Of a stretch of DNA of 64,000 bases, positions 9,591-18,766 are shown one piece after another. The stretch covers positions 620,001-684,000 of the forward strand of contig NC_022438.1 in the NCBI RefSeq assembly GCF_000470775.1. The letters are read 5' to 3'. Numbering within the stretch: the stretch's first letter is position 1; the number at the start of each line of letters is the position of its first letter. Made by a program: the position numbers and the translations under genes. Under the pieces are notes generated by a model that searched no databases, was not told where the DNA came from, and saw nothing but the letters and a program-made list of their open reading frames with translations. The stretch is from Leifsonia xyli subsp. cynodontis DSM 46306. GTDB lineage: Bacteria; Actinomycetota; Actinomycetes; Actinomycetales; Microbacteriaceae.

Positions 9591-9903
9591 ACGGGCGGAT
9601 CTCCAGCCGTCCGTTACGCGCCATCGGGTGCCGGGAGGCGATCTCCACGGCTTCGTCGATGCTCTCGCACTCCAGGATGTCGAAGCCGCAGATCCAGGCC
9701 GTCGAATCGGCGCCGCCTCCCTCGGCGACAGAGCGCTCTCCGTCGCGGATGCGGATGACGCGCGCGGATGTCGGCGGCTCGAGCACCTCGCCGATGATTC
9801 GCTTGCCGGAGGCGTCCAGATCGTCCACCCACCGCTCGACGTCGGACTCGTCCGGCACAGTGTCCGGCTCCGGATCGGTCATCACGAACATCATGTACTT
9901 CAC
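9574..9903 (-). CDS. YCII/DGPF-domain protein
   Basis: 109 residues if begun at GTG 9903, which gives the canonical (V)KYMMFVMTDPE start of the family; an in-frame ATG further upstream adds residues with no family match. DGPF/YCII proteins are small ferredoxin-fold proteins often fused to or next to ECF sigma factors. Visible family features are ASGKRIIGEVLEPP, a GGGADSTAWICGFDILEC stretch and the terminal EIRPF. The enzyme activity, if any, is unknown. No sigma gene is adjacent. Its last codons overlap the response regulator's last codons on the other strand. Confidence 0.8.
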   Translation of the reverse strand: MKYMMFVMTDPEPDTVPDESDVERWVDDLDASGKRIIGEVLEPPTSARVIRIRDGERSVAEGGGADSTAWICGFDILECESIDEAVEIASRHPMARNGRLEIRPFTTWE

Positions 9904-10024
9904 GGTCGTCACTTTCGTCCGTCTCATATCGCACACCGGCCGAGGGAGGCCGGACTCGGCCTGCCGTCGTGCGGATCGGCCGCATGCCCGGAGATCGTCG
10001 TCCGCATGGCGATCGTTCAGCGGG

Positions 10025-10043
10025 TTAGTCTAGCCTTACCTTA
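10025..10043. promoter_or_regulatory. Candidate DtxR/IdeR iron box
   Basis: TTAGTCTAGCCTTACCTTA matches 15 of 19 positions of the known DtxR/IdeR consensus (TTAGGTTAGSCTAACCTAA). It lies 30 bases before the GTG of the siderophore-interacting protein, where a repressor site would block transcription under iron-replete conditions. An IdeR-like regulator with all ligands is encoded at 29539-30228. Confidence 0.8.
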
Positions 10044-10073
10044 CTCTCGACCCCCGTCCGGAAGGATCGCCGC

Positions 10074-11019
10074 GTGACTGTGCTCGCTTCGCCCGTCACG
10101 GACCGTCCGGCCTACCGCCCGTATCGCGCCGTTGTGGCCGCGGTCCGCCGGCTCAGCCCGCACTTCACCCGCTTGAGCCTCGCCTGCGACGACTTCGCCA
10201 CCTTCGGCACCGAACGCCTCGACCAGCGCGTCAAGCTGCTCTTCCCGCTCGACGACGGCAGCTTCTGCGATCTGGGCTCGGGCGATTGGTACGAACGGTG
10301 GCGCGCCCTGCCCGGGCACCGCCGCAACCCGTTCCGCACCTATACCGTCCGCGACATCGACCAGCGTGCCCGCCGCCTCGACATCGACTTCGTCGTGCAT
10401 GCCGAGCCGGGCGAGGGCGCGAGCGGTCCCGCCTCGCGCTGGCTGGCCGCGGCTGGCCCCGGCTCCGAGCTCGTCGTCATCGGCCCGGACGCCCGTAGCC
10501 CCCAGAGCGGTGTCGGCATCGACTGGCGGCCCGGAGGCGCCGGCGACCTCCTGCTCGCGGGGGGACGAGACCGCCGCCCCGGCCATCGCCTCCATCCTGG
10601 AGACGCTGCCGGAGGGGCTCCGCGCACACGCGTTCATCGAAGTCCCCGCCGCCGCCGACGCTCTGGCGCTCGATCTGCCCGAGGGCGTCGCCGCGACCTG
10701 GCTGAGTCGGCAGACCGGCGAGCACGGGTGCGAGCTGATACCCGCCGTGACCGGGTGGCTGGCTGGGCATCTCGAGGTCGTCGCCGCTGCCGCCGCCCCC
10801 AGCGGCCGCCGGCAGCGCCTGGCCGATGTCGATGTGGATCGCGAGCTCCTCTGTGAGCGTCCGGAGACCGCCGACGGCGGTTTCTACGCCTGGATCGCCG
10901 GTGAGTCGGCCGTGGTGAAGACCCTGCGCCGGCTGCTCGTGCGCGTGTACGGGATCGACCGCGGCCGTGTGGCCTTCATGGGCTATTGGCGGCACGGTCG
11001 CGCCGAGCACACCGAGTAG
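10074..11019 (+). pseudogene. Siderophore-interacting protein (FAD-binding ferric reductase), frameshifted
   Basis: The gene begins at GTG 10074 behind GGAAGGA. The first frame gives the flavin domain (LDQRVKLLFPL, NPFRTYTVRDID, DFVVHAEPGEGASGPASRW) and runs to about 10556. There the run GCGGGGGGACGAG has one G too many and the reading moves to a second frame, giving GDETAAPAIASILETLP, the NAD-binding part, through WIAGESAVVKTLRRLL and YWRHG to stop 11019. With five Gs the protein would be a normal ~315-residue ViuB/SIP family member that reduces ferric siderophores in the cytoplasm. Either a real inactivating indel or a sequencing error in the G-run explains it. An iron box precedes the gene. 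Confidence 0.88.
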
Positions 11020-11034
11020 CGTCCTGCTCCTGGC

Positions 11035-11787
11035 CTACTTGTCCCGGTGCTCTGCTTTGTCTTGGCGCTCGGTGCCCCGGAACGTCTCCGGGTAGTTCGA
11101 GAGCCAGGTCCAATGGCTCACCGGCCAGCTGATCACGAAAGCCCGGCCCACGACATCCGAGAGCGGGACGAAACCCTTGCCTGGATCGTCCATGTGGTAA
11201 CGCGAGTCCGCCGAGTTGTAGCGGTTGTCGCCCATGACCCAGATCTTGCCCTTGGGCACGGTGATGTCGAACGGCTTCGCGGAGACTGCCAGCTGACCGA
11301 CCGGCAGGAGCACGTACGGCTCCTTCAGCGGGACGCCGTTGACTGACATCTGCCCGAGCGCGTTGCAGCAGGTGATGTGATCGCCGGGCAGACCGATGAG
11401 CCGTTTCACGAGATGCTGGTCGCTGTCGGACGCCCCCAGCCCGACGAAGTCGAGGACGCCCCCCACCCCCTGCTGGAGCAGGTTCTGCTGCGGCTGAGGC
11501 GCTGGCGCGGGAAGCCATCCCCCCGGGTCCTTGAACACGACCACATCCCCGCGCTGCAACCCGAACACACTCGGCTGCAACTCGTTGACGATGATCCGGT
11601 CGTTGATCTGGAGGGTGTTCTCCATGGAGCCTGAGGGAATGTAGAAAGAACGCGCGACGAACGTCTTGATGAGGAAAGACACGAGGACCGCGACCAGGAA
11701 GATGACGACGACATCCCGCAGCAGCGTTTTCCACCCGGATTTCCGGGCGGCGCGGCGGGGGTGCGGGTTCTCTGCCGTCTCGGTCAC
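11035..11787 (-). CDS. lepB: Signal peptidase I (LepB, Ser/Lys type)
   Basis: 250 residues from GTG 11787. One transmembrane helix at ~24-44 is followed by the catalytic Ser in SFYIPSGSMENTL (S26A family box B), box C/D with the general-base Lys in LVKRLIGLPGDHI, and box E GDNRYNSADSRYH. It cleaves N-terminal signal peptides on the outer face of the membrane. It is the housekeeping enzyme and contrasts with the SipW-type (Ser/His) peptidase at 34542-35276. It converges with the siderophore-interacting relic, with 15 bases between the stops. Confidence 0.95.
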   Translation of the reverse strand: MTETAENPHPRRAARKSGWKTLLRDVVVIFLVAVLVSFLIKTFVARSFYIPSGSMENTLQINDRIIVNELQPSVFGLQRGDVVVFKDPGGWLPAPAPQPQQNLLQQGVGGVLDFVGLGASDSDQHLVKRLIGLPGDHITCCNALGQMSVNGVPLKEPYVLLPVGQLAVSAKPFDITVPKGKIWVMGDNRYNSADSRYHMDDPGKGFVPLSDVVGRAFVISWPVSHWTWLSNYPETFRGTERQDKAEHRDK

Positions 11788-11909
11788 AATCGTTCACGGT
11801 AGCGTGCCACGGCTGGGAGGCGCATCAAGACAGGCCGTGTCCTTCCGGCGGGCCCGTGGCTGTTTCCGGGGCGTGGCCGCTGGAACGCGCGGAGGGGTAC
11901 GGTGCAGGC

Positions 11910-13277
11910 ATGACCGAACTCACAGAGCTCGTCGGCGTGTGGATGCGCCGCCAGCGCTGGTACTCCACCAAAAGCGTCGAGCCGAGGTTGTGTCTGCTGG
12001 CGTCGTTCGAGGTGGAGCCGGACGCGGACGCCGTCGACGATGTCCGCATCCTCACCCACCTCTTCTGCGACGACGCCCCGCCCTCTTCTGCGACGACGCC
12101 CCGCGCGTCCCGCGCGTGTATCAGGTCCCGCTCGTCGCCCGCCGCCGCCGCGACGGCGATCCGGCCGCGTTCGTGGGCGAGACCGCGGGCCGTCACCTCT
12201 ACGACGGCCCTGCCGAGGAGGCCTACGTCGCCGCCCTCGCCGCGCTCATGTCGGGCGCGGGCCGGACCGGTGACGGCGAAGCGTTCGCGCAGGGCCGCAG
12301 CACGGGCGGCGACCTGCGGGTCGTCTCCTCCCGCCTGCTGTCCGGAGAGCAGTCCAACACCTCCATCGTCGCCGGGCTCGCGGGCGGCGGACGGGCCCTC
12401 GTGAAGGTGTTCCGCGTCCTCCAGGAGGGCGAGAACCCCGACATCTCCACTCTCGCCGCCCTGACCCGCGAAGGCTCCGAACGCACGCCCGTCCTGTTCG
12501 GCTGGCTGACGGGTTCGTGGCCCGCGCCGGACGGCGGACGGGCCTCCGGCGAGCTCGCTCTCGTTCAGGACTTCGTTCCCGGTGCGGAGAACGGCTGGGA
12601 GCTCGCCCTCCGCGCCGCCGAGCGCGGCGAGGACTTCGCCGGGCAGGCTTTCGCTCTCGGTGCCGGCACGGCCGAGCTGCACCGTCTCCTCGCCGTCGCG
12701 CTCCCCACCCGTCCCGCCGATCGCCGGGACGTGGCCGAGGCCCTCGACGGAATGTTCCGCCGTCTCGTCGTCACCACTGCCGATGTCCCCGTCGTCGAGG
12801 AGCTGCGGCCCAGGATCGCCGCCGTCTATGAGGAGGCCGCGGCTGCGGCGATCCCCACCCTCCAGCGCATCCACGGTGACCTGCACCTCGGCCAGGTGCT
12901 GCACTCGCCCGAGCGCGGCTGGCAGTTCATCGACTTCGAGGGCGAACCCCTGCGGCCCCTCGCCGAGCGCGCCCGACCGGACGCCACCATGCGGGAAATC
13001 GCCGGGATGCTCCGCAGCTTCGACTATGTGGCCGGGTCGCTGGCTCGCCGGGAACCGCCGATCGACGCCGCTGCGTGGGCGGCGCGCGCGGGAAGCGTAC
13101 CTCGACGGCTATGCGTCGGTGGTGGGGGAAGAGCTTTCCGCCCACCGCCGGCTGCTCGGCGCGTTCGAGCTGGACAAGGCGGTCTATGAGATCGCGTATG
13201 AGGCGCGGCACCGGCCGACGTGGGCGCCCATCCCGCTGGGGGCGGTGGAGCGGCTGCTGGCGGCGCGTTTCCCCTAG
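11910..13277 (+). pseudogene. Maltokinase / trehalose-pathway phosphotransferase, two frameshifts
   Basis: Begins at ATG 11910 (MTELTELVGVWMRRQRWY, the maltokinase N-terminal cap) behind GGAGGGG. An exact 23-bp tandem duplication at 12059-12104 breaks the frame after THLFCDDAP. The next frame carries the kinase core: GEQSNTSIVAGL, LVKVFRVLQEGENPD, the catalytic loop [11 protein letters not shown] and metal site [12 protein letters not shown]. Near 13081-13095 (a GC-repeat plus GGG run) a further one-base shift moves to the last frame ([15 protein letters not shown] to LLAARFP). Intact family members phosphorylate maltose in the TreS-Mak-GlgE route to alpha-glucan. No other gene of that route is in the window. 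The first break is too structured to be a simple base-call error. Confidence 0.88.
12059..12104 (+). repeat. Exact 23-bp tandem duplication inside maltokinase
   Basis: The 23-base unit beginning CCTCTTCTGCGACGACG occurs twice back to back (12059-12081 and 12082-12104). Since 23 is not a multiple of three, it throws the maltokinase out of frame. Removing one copy restores ILTHLFCDDAPRVPRVYQ. Confidence 0.95.
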
Positions 13278-13825
13278 TCCGGAACGCTGAGGAAGCGTTC
13301 CGGGTCCACCGTCTTGCGGTGCCCCTCTTTGCTGCCTTCCGGTATGCCGCCGACGTAGAGCCAGCCGAGCAGCCGCTCGTTTCGGGCCAGCCCGTGCATC
13401 CGGTGTACCGCTTTCGACCGGGTGTGCCGCCCGGTGCGCCAGATCACGCCCCAGCCGGCGTCATGGAGCAGCAGGCTCAGCAGGTGGGCGACGCCTGAGG
13501 CCACGGCGTCCTGCTCCCAGCCGGGGACTTTCTCGCTCTTCGTCCGCACCGAGACGATCGCGAGCAGGAGCGACGAGCGGAGCGCTTTCGCGGCGAGCTT
13601 GTCGCCCGCCCGCCCGCTCAGCTTCGCATCTTCGGCGAACGCCCGGCCGAGCCGCACGCGGGCCTCGCCACGCAGCTCGATGACCCGCCACGGGCGCAGC
13701 GCCGAGTGGTCCGCGACGCGGCCCGCCGCGGCTACGAGCGGCAGCAGTTCCTCGTGGGTCGGCGCGTCCGGGGTCACCCGGGAGTGGGATCGGCGCGCCG
13801 CGACGCGCGAGACGAGGTCGCTCAT
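13274..13825 (-). CDS. Nitroreductase-family protein
   Basis: 183 residues from ATG 13825, inside the ATGA overlap with msrB, so the two are translationally coupled. It belongs to the FMN-dependent nitroreductase fold: an N-terminal RRSHSR segment (FMN phosphate site), [37 protein letters not shown] and a C-terminal [11 protein letters not shown]. Members reduce nitro or quinone groups with NAD(P)H. Pairing with methionine sulfoxide reductase suggests a redox-stress operon. The 3' end overlaps the last four bases of the maltokinase relic on the other strand. Confidence 0.87.
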   Translation of the reverse strand: MSDLVSRVAARRSHSRVTPDAPTHEELLPLVAAAGRVADHSALRPWRVIELRGEARVRLGRAFAEDAKLSGRAGDKLAAKALRSSLLLAIVSVRTKSEKVPGWEQDAVASGVAHLLSLLLHDAGWGVIWRTGRHTRSKAVHRMHGLARNERLLGWLYVGGIPEGSKEGHRKTVDPERFLSVPD

Positions 13826-14241
13826 TCGGCCTCCGGCTGGAAGTCCAGCGAGATCGAGTTCATGCAGTAGCGGTCGCCAGTCGGGGTGCCGAAGCCGTCC
13901 GGGAAGACGTGGCCGAGGTGGGAGCCGCAGTTCGCGCAGCGGACCTCGGTGCGCGCCATCCCGAGACGGGTGTCCTCGAGCAGTTCGACCGCTTCCGGGC
14001 GGACGGACTCGTAGAAGCTCGGCCAGCCGCAGCCGCTGTCGAACTTCGTTCCCGACCGGAAGAGCTCGGCCCCGCACGCGGCACAGGCGTAGACTCCGGC
14101 GCGGCTCTCGTCGAGCAGCTCGCCGGTCCACGGCCGTTCGGTGCCAGCCTGCCGCAGCACGCTGTACTGCTCGGGCGTGAGCTCGCGGCGCCACTCCTCG
14201 TCGGACTTGGCGATCTGGTACTCGCCCTTGCCAGCGTCCAT
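13822..14241 (-). CDS. msrB: Peptide-methionine (R)-S-oxide reductase
   Basis: 139 residues, normal length. Two CxxC pairs bind structural zinc ([11 protein letters not shown] and [12 protein letters not shown]). The fold signatures [10 protein letters not shown] and [19 protein letters not shown] are intact, with the catalytic Cys in RYCMNS. It reduces methionine-R-sulfoxide in proteins using thioredoxin. It is the upstream gene of a two-gene unit with the nitroreductase. Confidence 0.96.
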   Translation of the reverse strand: MDAGKGEYQIAKSDEEWRRELTPEQYSVLRQAGTERPWTGELLDESRAGVYACAACGAELFRSGTKFDSGCGWPSFYESVRPEAVELLEDTRLGMARTEVRCANCGSHLGHVFPDGFGTPTGDRYCMNSISLDFQPEAE

Positions 14242-14416
14242 CGCAGCATCCTCTCGTCTCTCCTCACCCTAAACGGCACGGCCGCACCCGCCGTTGTCCG
14301 TTTCGCGCGGCTCCGCTGTTTCGCCGCGCGCCACCGGGCAACACACAGGAGGCGGCCCCTAGGATGTTCCGCGAGCGCGAGAAGAGGGAACAGACGGGCG
14401 ACGGCGAGGGGAGGCG

Positions 14417-14716
14417 GTGCGTGTGGCCGAGGCGGCAGACGACCACTGGAACAGGCCGAAGCCGGAGGGGCTCACCGGCAGAGAGACCGACATCCTCGCG
14501 TTCGAGCGTCAATGGTCACGGCACGCCGGCGCCAAAGAGCAGGCCATCCGCGAGGAGTTCGGCCTCTCGGCGGCACGGTACTACCAGCTTCTCGGAGCGC
14601 TGATCGACCGGCCCGAGGCGCTCCGTCACGATCCCATGCTCGTCAAGCGCCTGCTTCGGCTGCGGGAGACCCGCTTGGCCGCGCGGCAGGCCCGGACGCT
14701 CCCGCACCACGACTGA
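14417..14716 (+). CDS. DUF3263 protein
   Basis: About 99 residues from GTG 14417 (a second in-frame GTG lies at 14423), behind a GGGGAGGC site. The family motifs LTGRETDILAFERQW, KEQAIREEFGLSAARYYQLLGALID and a basic RLLRLRETRLAARQAR tail are present. The middle looks like a helix-turn-helix, so a DNA-binding role is possible, but no member has a known function. In actinobacteria this gene regularly precedes a LytR C-terminal-domain gene, as here with a 22-base gap. Confidence 0.85.
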   Translation: MRVAEAADDHWNRPKPEGLTGRETDILAFERQWSRHAGAKEQAIREEFGLSAARYYQLLGALIDRPEALRHDPMLVKRLLRLRETRLAARQARTLPHHD

Positions 14717-14738
14717 GACCACGAGGAACCAGCGCTAG

Positions 14739-15287
14739 ATGGCACAGAAATATCCGACAGACCGCTTCGATGAGATCCCGGACGACCTCCAGCGTGTCGG
14801 CGCGCACCGCGCACCGCGGCCGAAGGGCCGTCGCTGGATCGCGGTCGGCTGGGCTGCCCTCGCCACCGCCGTTCTCGTCGGCGCCGGTATCCTCTCCCTC
14901 TCGGTCGTCAGCGGCTCCATCTCCTTCAACGGTTCGCCCCGCTCCGCCGATGCCTCGCCGAGCCCCAGCGCGACCCCCACACCGACGATCGTCCCGACGG
15001 TGGACCCGGCCCTGACCGTCAACATCCTCAACGGCACGACGATCTCGGGGCTGGCCGGCCGGGTGGACGAGAAGCTGGCCGCCGCCGGCTGGACGGTCGG
15101 CGCCGTCGCGAACGCCTCCCGCACCGATCTGAAGCAGACGATCGTGTACTACTCCGACCCCGCCAACCAGGCCGCGGCGCTCGGGGCCGCCCAGTCCCTG
15201 CCGGGAGCGACCATCCAGGAGGCGCAGGATTTCGCGCAGACCGGGGCGCAGCTCACAGTGGTCGTCGGCAGCGACTACACTGGCTGA
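14739..15287 (+). CDS. LytR_C-domain membrane protein
   Basis: 182 residues. A cytoplasmic basic stretch of ~33 residues, one transmembrane helix (~34-55) and a Ser/Pro/Thr linker precede a C-terminal LytR_C domain (~88-182: LTVNILNGTTISGLAGRVDEKL to LTVVVGSDY). This domain is found at the end of LytR-CpsA-Psr cell-wall ligases and alone in many actinobacteria, where its role is not settled. It probably forms an operon with DUF3263, acting at the cell wall. Confidence 0.85.
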   Translation: MAQKYPTDRFDEIPDDLQRVGAHRAPRPKGRRWIAVGWAALATAVLVGAGILSLSVVSGSISFNGSPRSADASPSPSATPTPTIVPTVDPALTVNILNGTTISGLAGRVDEKLAAAGWTVGAVANASRTDLKQTIVYYSDPANQAAALGAAQSLPGATIQEAQDFAQTGAQLTVVVGSDYTG

Positions 15288-15440
15288 GCCACTGCGCCGA
15301 TTGTTTCCAGCAGGTTTAACTTCGGCGGATTTTGTAACGGATTCACAAAGATTCTCCCCATTGCCAGCATTGCAAGCATTAGTATCGGGGTCAACGTGCG
15401 GCGCTGGACCGCACGAGCGACACAGCAATGGGAGTAATGC
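15288..15440 (+). promoter_or_regulatory. Upstream/leader region of cold shock gene with 9-bp repeats
   Basis: This AT-richer gap precedes csp. It contains near-tandem 9-mers ATTGCCAGC/ATTGCAAGC/ATTAG from 15360. Long 5' leaders are usual for cspA genes and act in temperature-dependent translation. No individual promoter box is certain here. Confidence 0.4.
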
Positions 15441-15644
15441 ATGGCGAACGGGACCGTGAAGTGGTTCAACGCTGAGAAGGGCTACGGATTCATCACTCTC
15501 GAAGATGTGGAGCAGGACGTTTTCGTTCACTACTCCGCAATTGAGATGAGCGGCTACAAGGTCCTCGAAGAGGGCCAGCAGGTGGAATTCGAGGTCGGCA
15601 CGGGCAACAAAGGCCCGCAAGCCGAGTCGGTGCGCCCGCTGTAA
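15441..15644 (+). CDS. cspA: Cold shock protein, CspA family
   Basis: 67 residues, the canonical single-domain length. RNA-binding motifs RNP1 (KGYGFITL) and RNP2 (VFVHYSAI) are intact, after [14 protein letters not shown]. It acts as an RNA chaperone. It is followed by a strong GC hairpin. A second, longer Csp (126 residues) occurs at 27062. Confidence 0.97.
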   Translation: MANGTVKWFNAEKGYGFITLEDVEQDVFVHYSAIEMSGYKVLEEGQQVEFEVGTGNKGPQAESVRPL

Positions 15645-15669
15645 CACGCAGCGATCGGCAAGACCACAG

Positions 15670-15693
15670 AGCGCCGCCCTCCGGGGCGGCGCT
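15670..15693 (+). terminator. Hairpin after csp
   Basis: AGCGCCGCCC (15670-15679) and GGGCGGCGCT (15684-15693) form a perfect 10-bp stem with a four-base TCCG loop, 25 bases after the csp stop. It is followed by CGCATTCTG, so the U-tract is weak, as often seen in high-GC genomes. Confidence 0.85.
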
Positions 15694-15753
15694 CGCATTC
15701 TGCCCCCTGTCCGCCTCGCCCCCGCAACAGCCCCTGCCCCCTCCCTGCCCGCT

Positions 15754-15871
15754 GCAAAGGGAGGACATCACCCTCCCTCTCACCCAGCGATCCCTCCTTT
15801 TCCTGCACTGACCGGGCTCCCGCTCCAAAAATCCTCCCTTTCCGTCGCGACGGGTACACCGGGAAGGGAGG
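15754..15871. repeat. Cluster of CCTCC(C/T)TTTCC motifs on both strands
   Basis: In the 389-base gap between csp and groEL the motif occurs four times on alternating strands: minus at 15754-15764, plus at 15793-15803, plus at 15833-15844 (CCTCCCTTTCCG) and minus at 15861-15871. The last two can pair to form an 11-bp stem with one mismatch. The same motif recurs at 58868-58959. It may be a dispersed intergenic repeat or a set of regulator sites. No gene is seen in this gap. Confidence 0.45.
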
Positions 15872-15963
15872 GCTTCGTGGTTTCCACGGCGCTCCGGTTT
15901 CGCCGCGGGCCGTTCGGCGGTGGACTCGCCTTGCACTCCACCGCGACGAGTGCCAGAATCGCT

Positions 15964-17653
<1,690 letters not shown>

Positions 17654-18552
17654 GAGGTGGTTTCAGTAGTCGGCGTGGCGGTGGTTGTTGTGGCTGGTTA
17701 GCGGGGATGCTGGTCGAGTGTCGACGCTTGCTGAGGATCGGTTCATTACGGATATGTTGTGGGAGCGGCTGGAGCCGTTGATTCCGCCTCGGCCGCCTGT
17801 GGTCAATGGGCGGGCTGGGCAGCCTCGGGTTCCTGACCGGAAGGTGTTCGCTGGGATCGTGTTCGTGCTGCTGACGGGGATCCCGTGGAGAAGCTCCCGC
17901 CCGAGTTGGGGTATGGGTCCGGGGTCACTTGTTGGCGGCGTCTGCGTGAATGGTCCGAAGCGGGCGCGTGGGATGCACTGCGGAAGATCATGCTCGACGA
18001 ACTCGGCCAGGCTGGCATGATCGACTGGTCAAGAACCTGCCTGGACTCCGTAAGTGTCCGGGCGAAAAGGGGGGCGATCTCACTGGACCTAACCCCACGG
18101 ATCGTGGGAAACGGGGCACCAAGTACCATGTCCTGACCGACCGCAACGGACTCCCGCTGCATGTGGAGATCTCCGGCGCCAACCGACACGACTCCATGCT
18201 CGTGGAACCTGTGTTAGACAACATCACCGCGATCAAGGGCGTCGGCCGCGGTCGGCCCAGACGCCGCCCGGTTATCTTCCACGCCGATAAGGCTTACGAC
18301 AACCGCCGCGTCCGCTGTTACCTGCGTTGTCGTGGGATCAAGGCACGCATCGCACGAATCGGAGTCGACTCCAAACAGTGACTGGGTAAACACTGTTGGG
18401 TAGTCGAACGCACCATGGCCTGGATCCTCGCCTTCCGGAAACTCGCCACTCGCTACGACCGCACCGCCTCAACGATCACGGCGCTCGTCGCTCTAGCAAT
18501 CGCGATCACCAGCGCCCGCAAACTCACCAAAAACGACTACTGAAACCATCTC
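17654..18552 (+). mobile_element. IS5-family (IS427-like) insertion sequence, copy 1
   Basis: 899 bp. The ends GAGGTGGTTTCAGTAGTCG and CGACTACTGAAACCATCTC are 19-bp inverted repeats with one mismatch. TAA flanks both ends (17651-17653, 18553-18555) as a 3-bp target duplication within CTAAG, so this copy arrived by simple transposition. The left TAA is the groEL stop. It encodes one degraded transposase. A second copy, 101 bp shorter but otherwise the same sequence, lies at 57142-57939. Confidence 0.95.
17718..18543 (+). pseudogene. IS5-family DDE transposase, split into three frames plus a nonsense codon
   Basis: From GTG 17718 the first frame gives STLAEDRFITDMLWERLEPL to LLTGIPW. At ~17886 one base must be re-read or inserted to continue WEKLPPELGYGSGVTCWRRL. 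A second -1 step at the AAAAGGGG run (~18064) leads into the GGDLTGPNPTDRGKRG frame. A TGA at ~18379 (SKQ*LGKHC) then interrupts before VVERT, the region with the catalytic Glu. DDE residues are Asp in LDSVSV, Asp in HADKAYD, and Glu in VVERT. The AAAAGGGG step could be the programmed frameshift known in IS427-type elements. The other two lesions are ordinary damage, and the first is shared with copy 2. Confidence 0.88.
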
Positions 18553-18577
18553 TAAGTCCGACGCAGCCGAAGACGAC

Positions 18578-18613
18578 GGAAAGGGCGTCTCCCCTCAGGG
18601 AGGCGCCCTTTCC
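18578..18613 (+). terminator. groEL terminator displaced by the IS element
   Basis: GGAAAGGGCGTCTCCC and GGGAGGCGCCCTTTCC form a 16-bp stem (one G-T pair) around a CTCA loop. It sits 25 bases after the right end of the IS5 copy. Without the IS it would lie just behind the groEL stop. Confidence 0.9.
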
Positions 18614-18766
18614 GCCTTTCCGCGCTCGGATTCTCCTGTCCGGGATTTCTCCTGCTCGGTCTCCCTCTCCCCGGTTCCCTCGCCCCGGATGTCCCGCGAC
18701 ACGACGGGACCCGGGCGCGGCGGAGTCCGACCCGGCCGGGCGTCCGTTCGCGGCGAGAAGGTTTCT

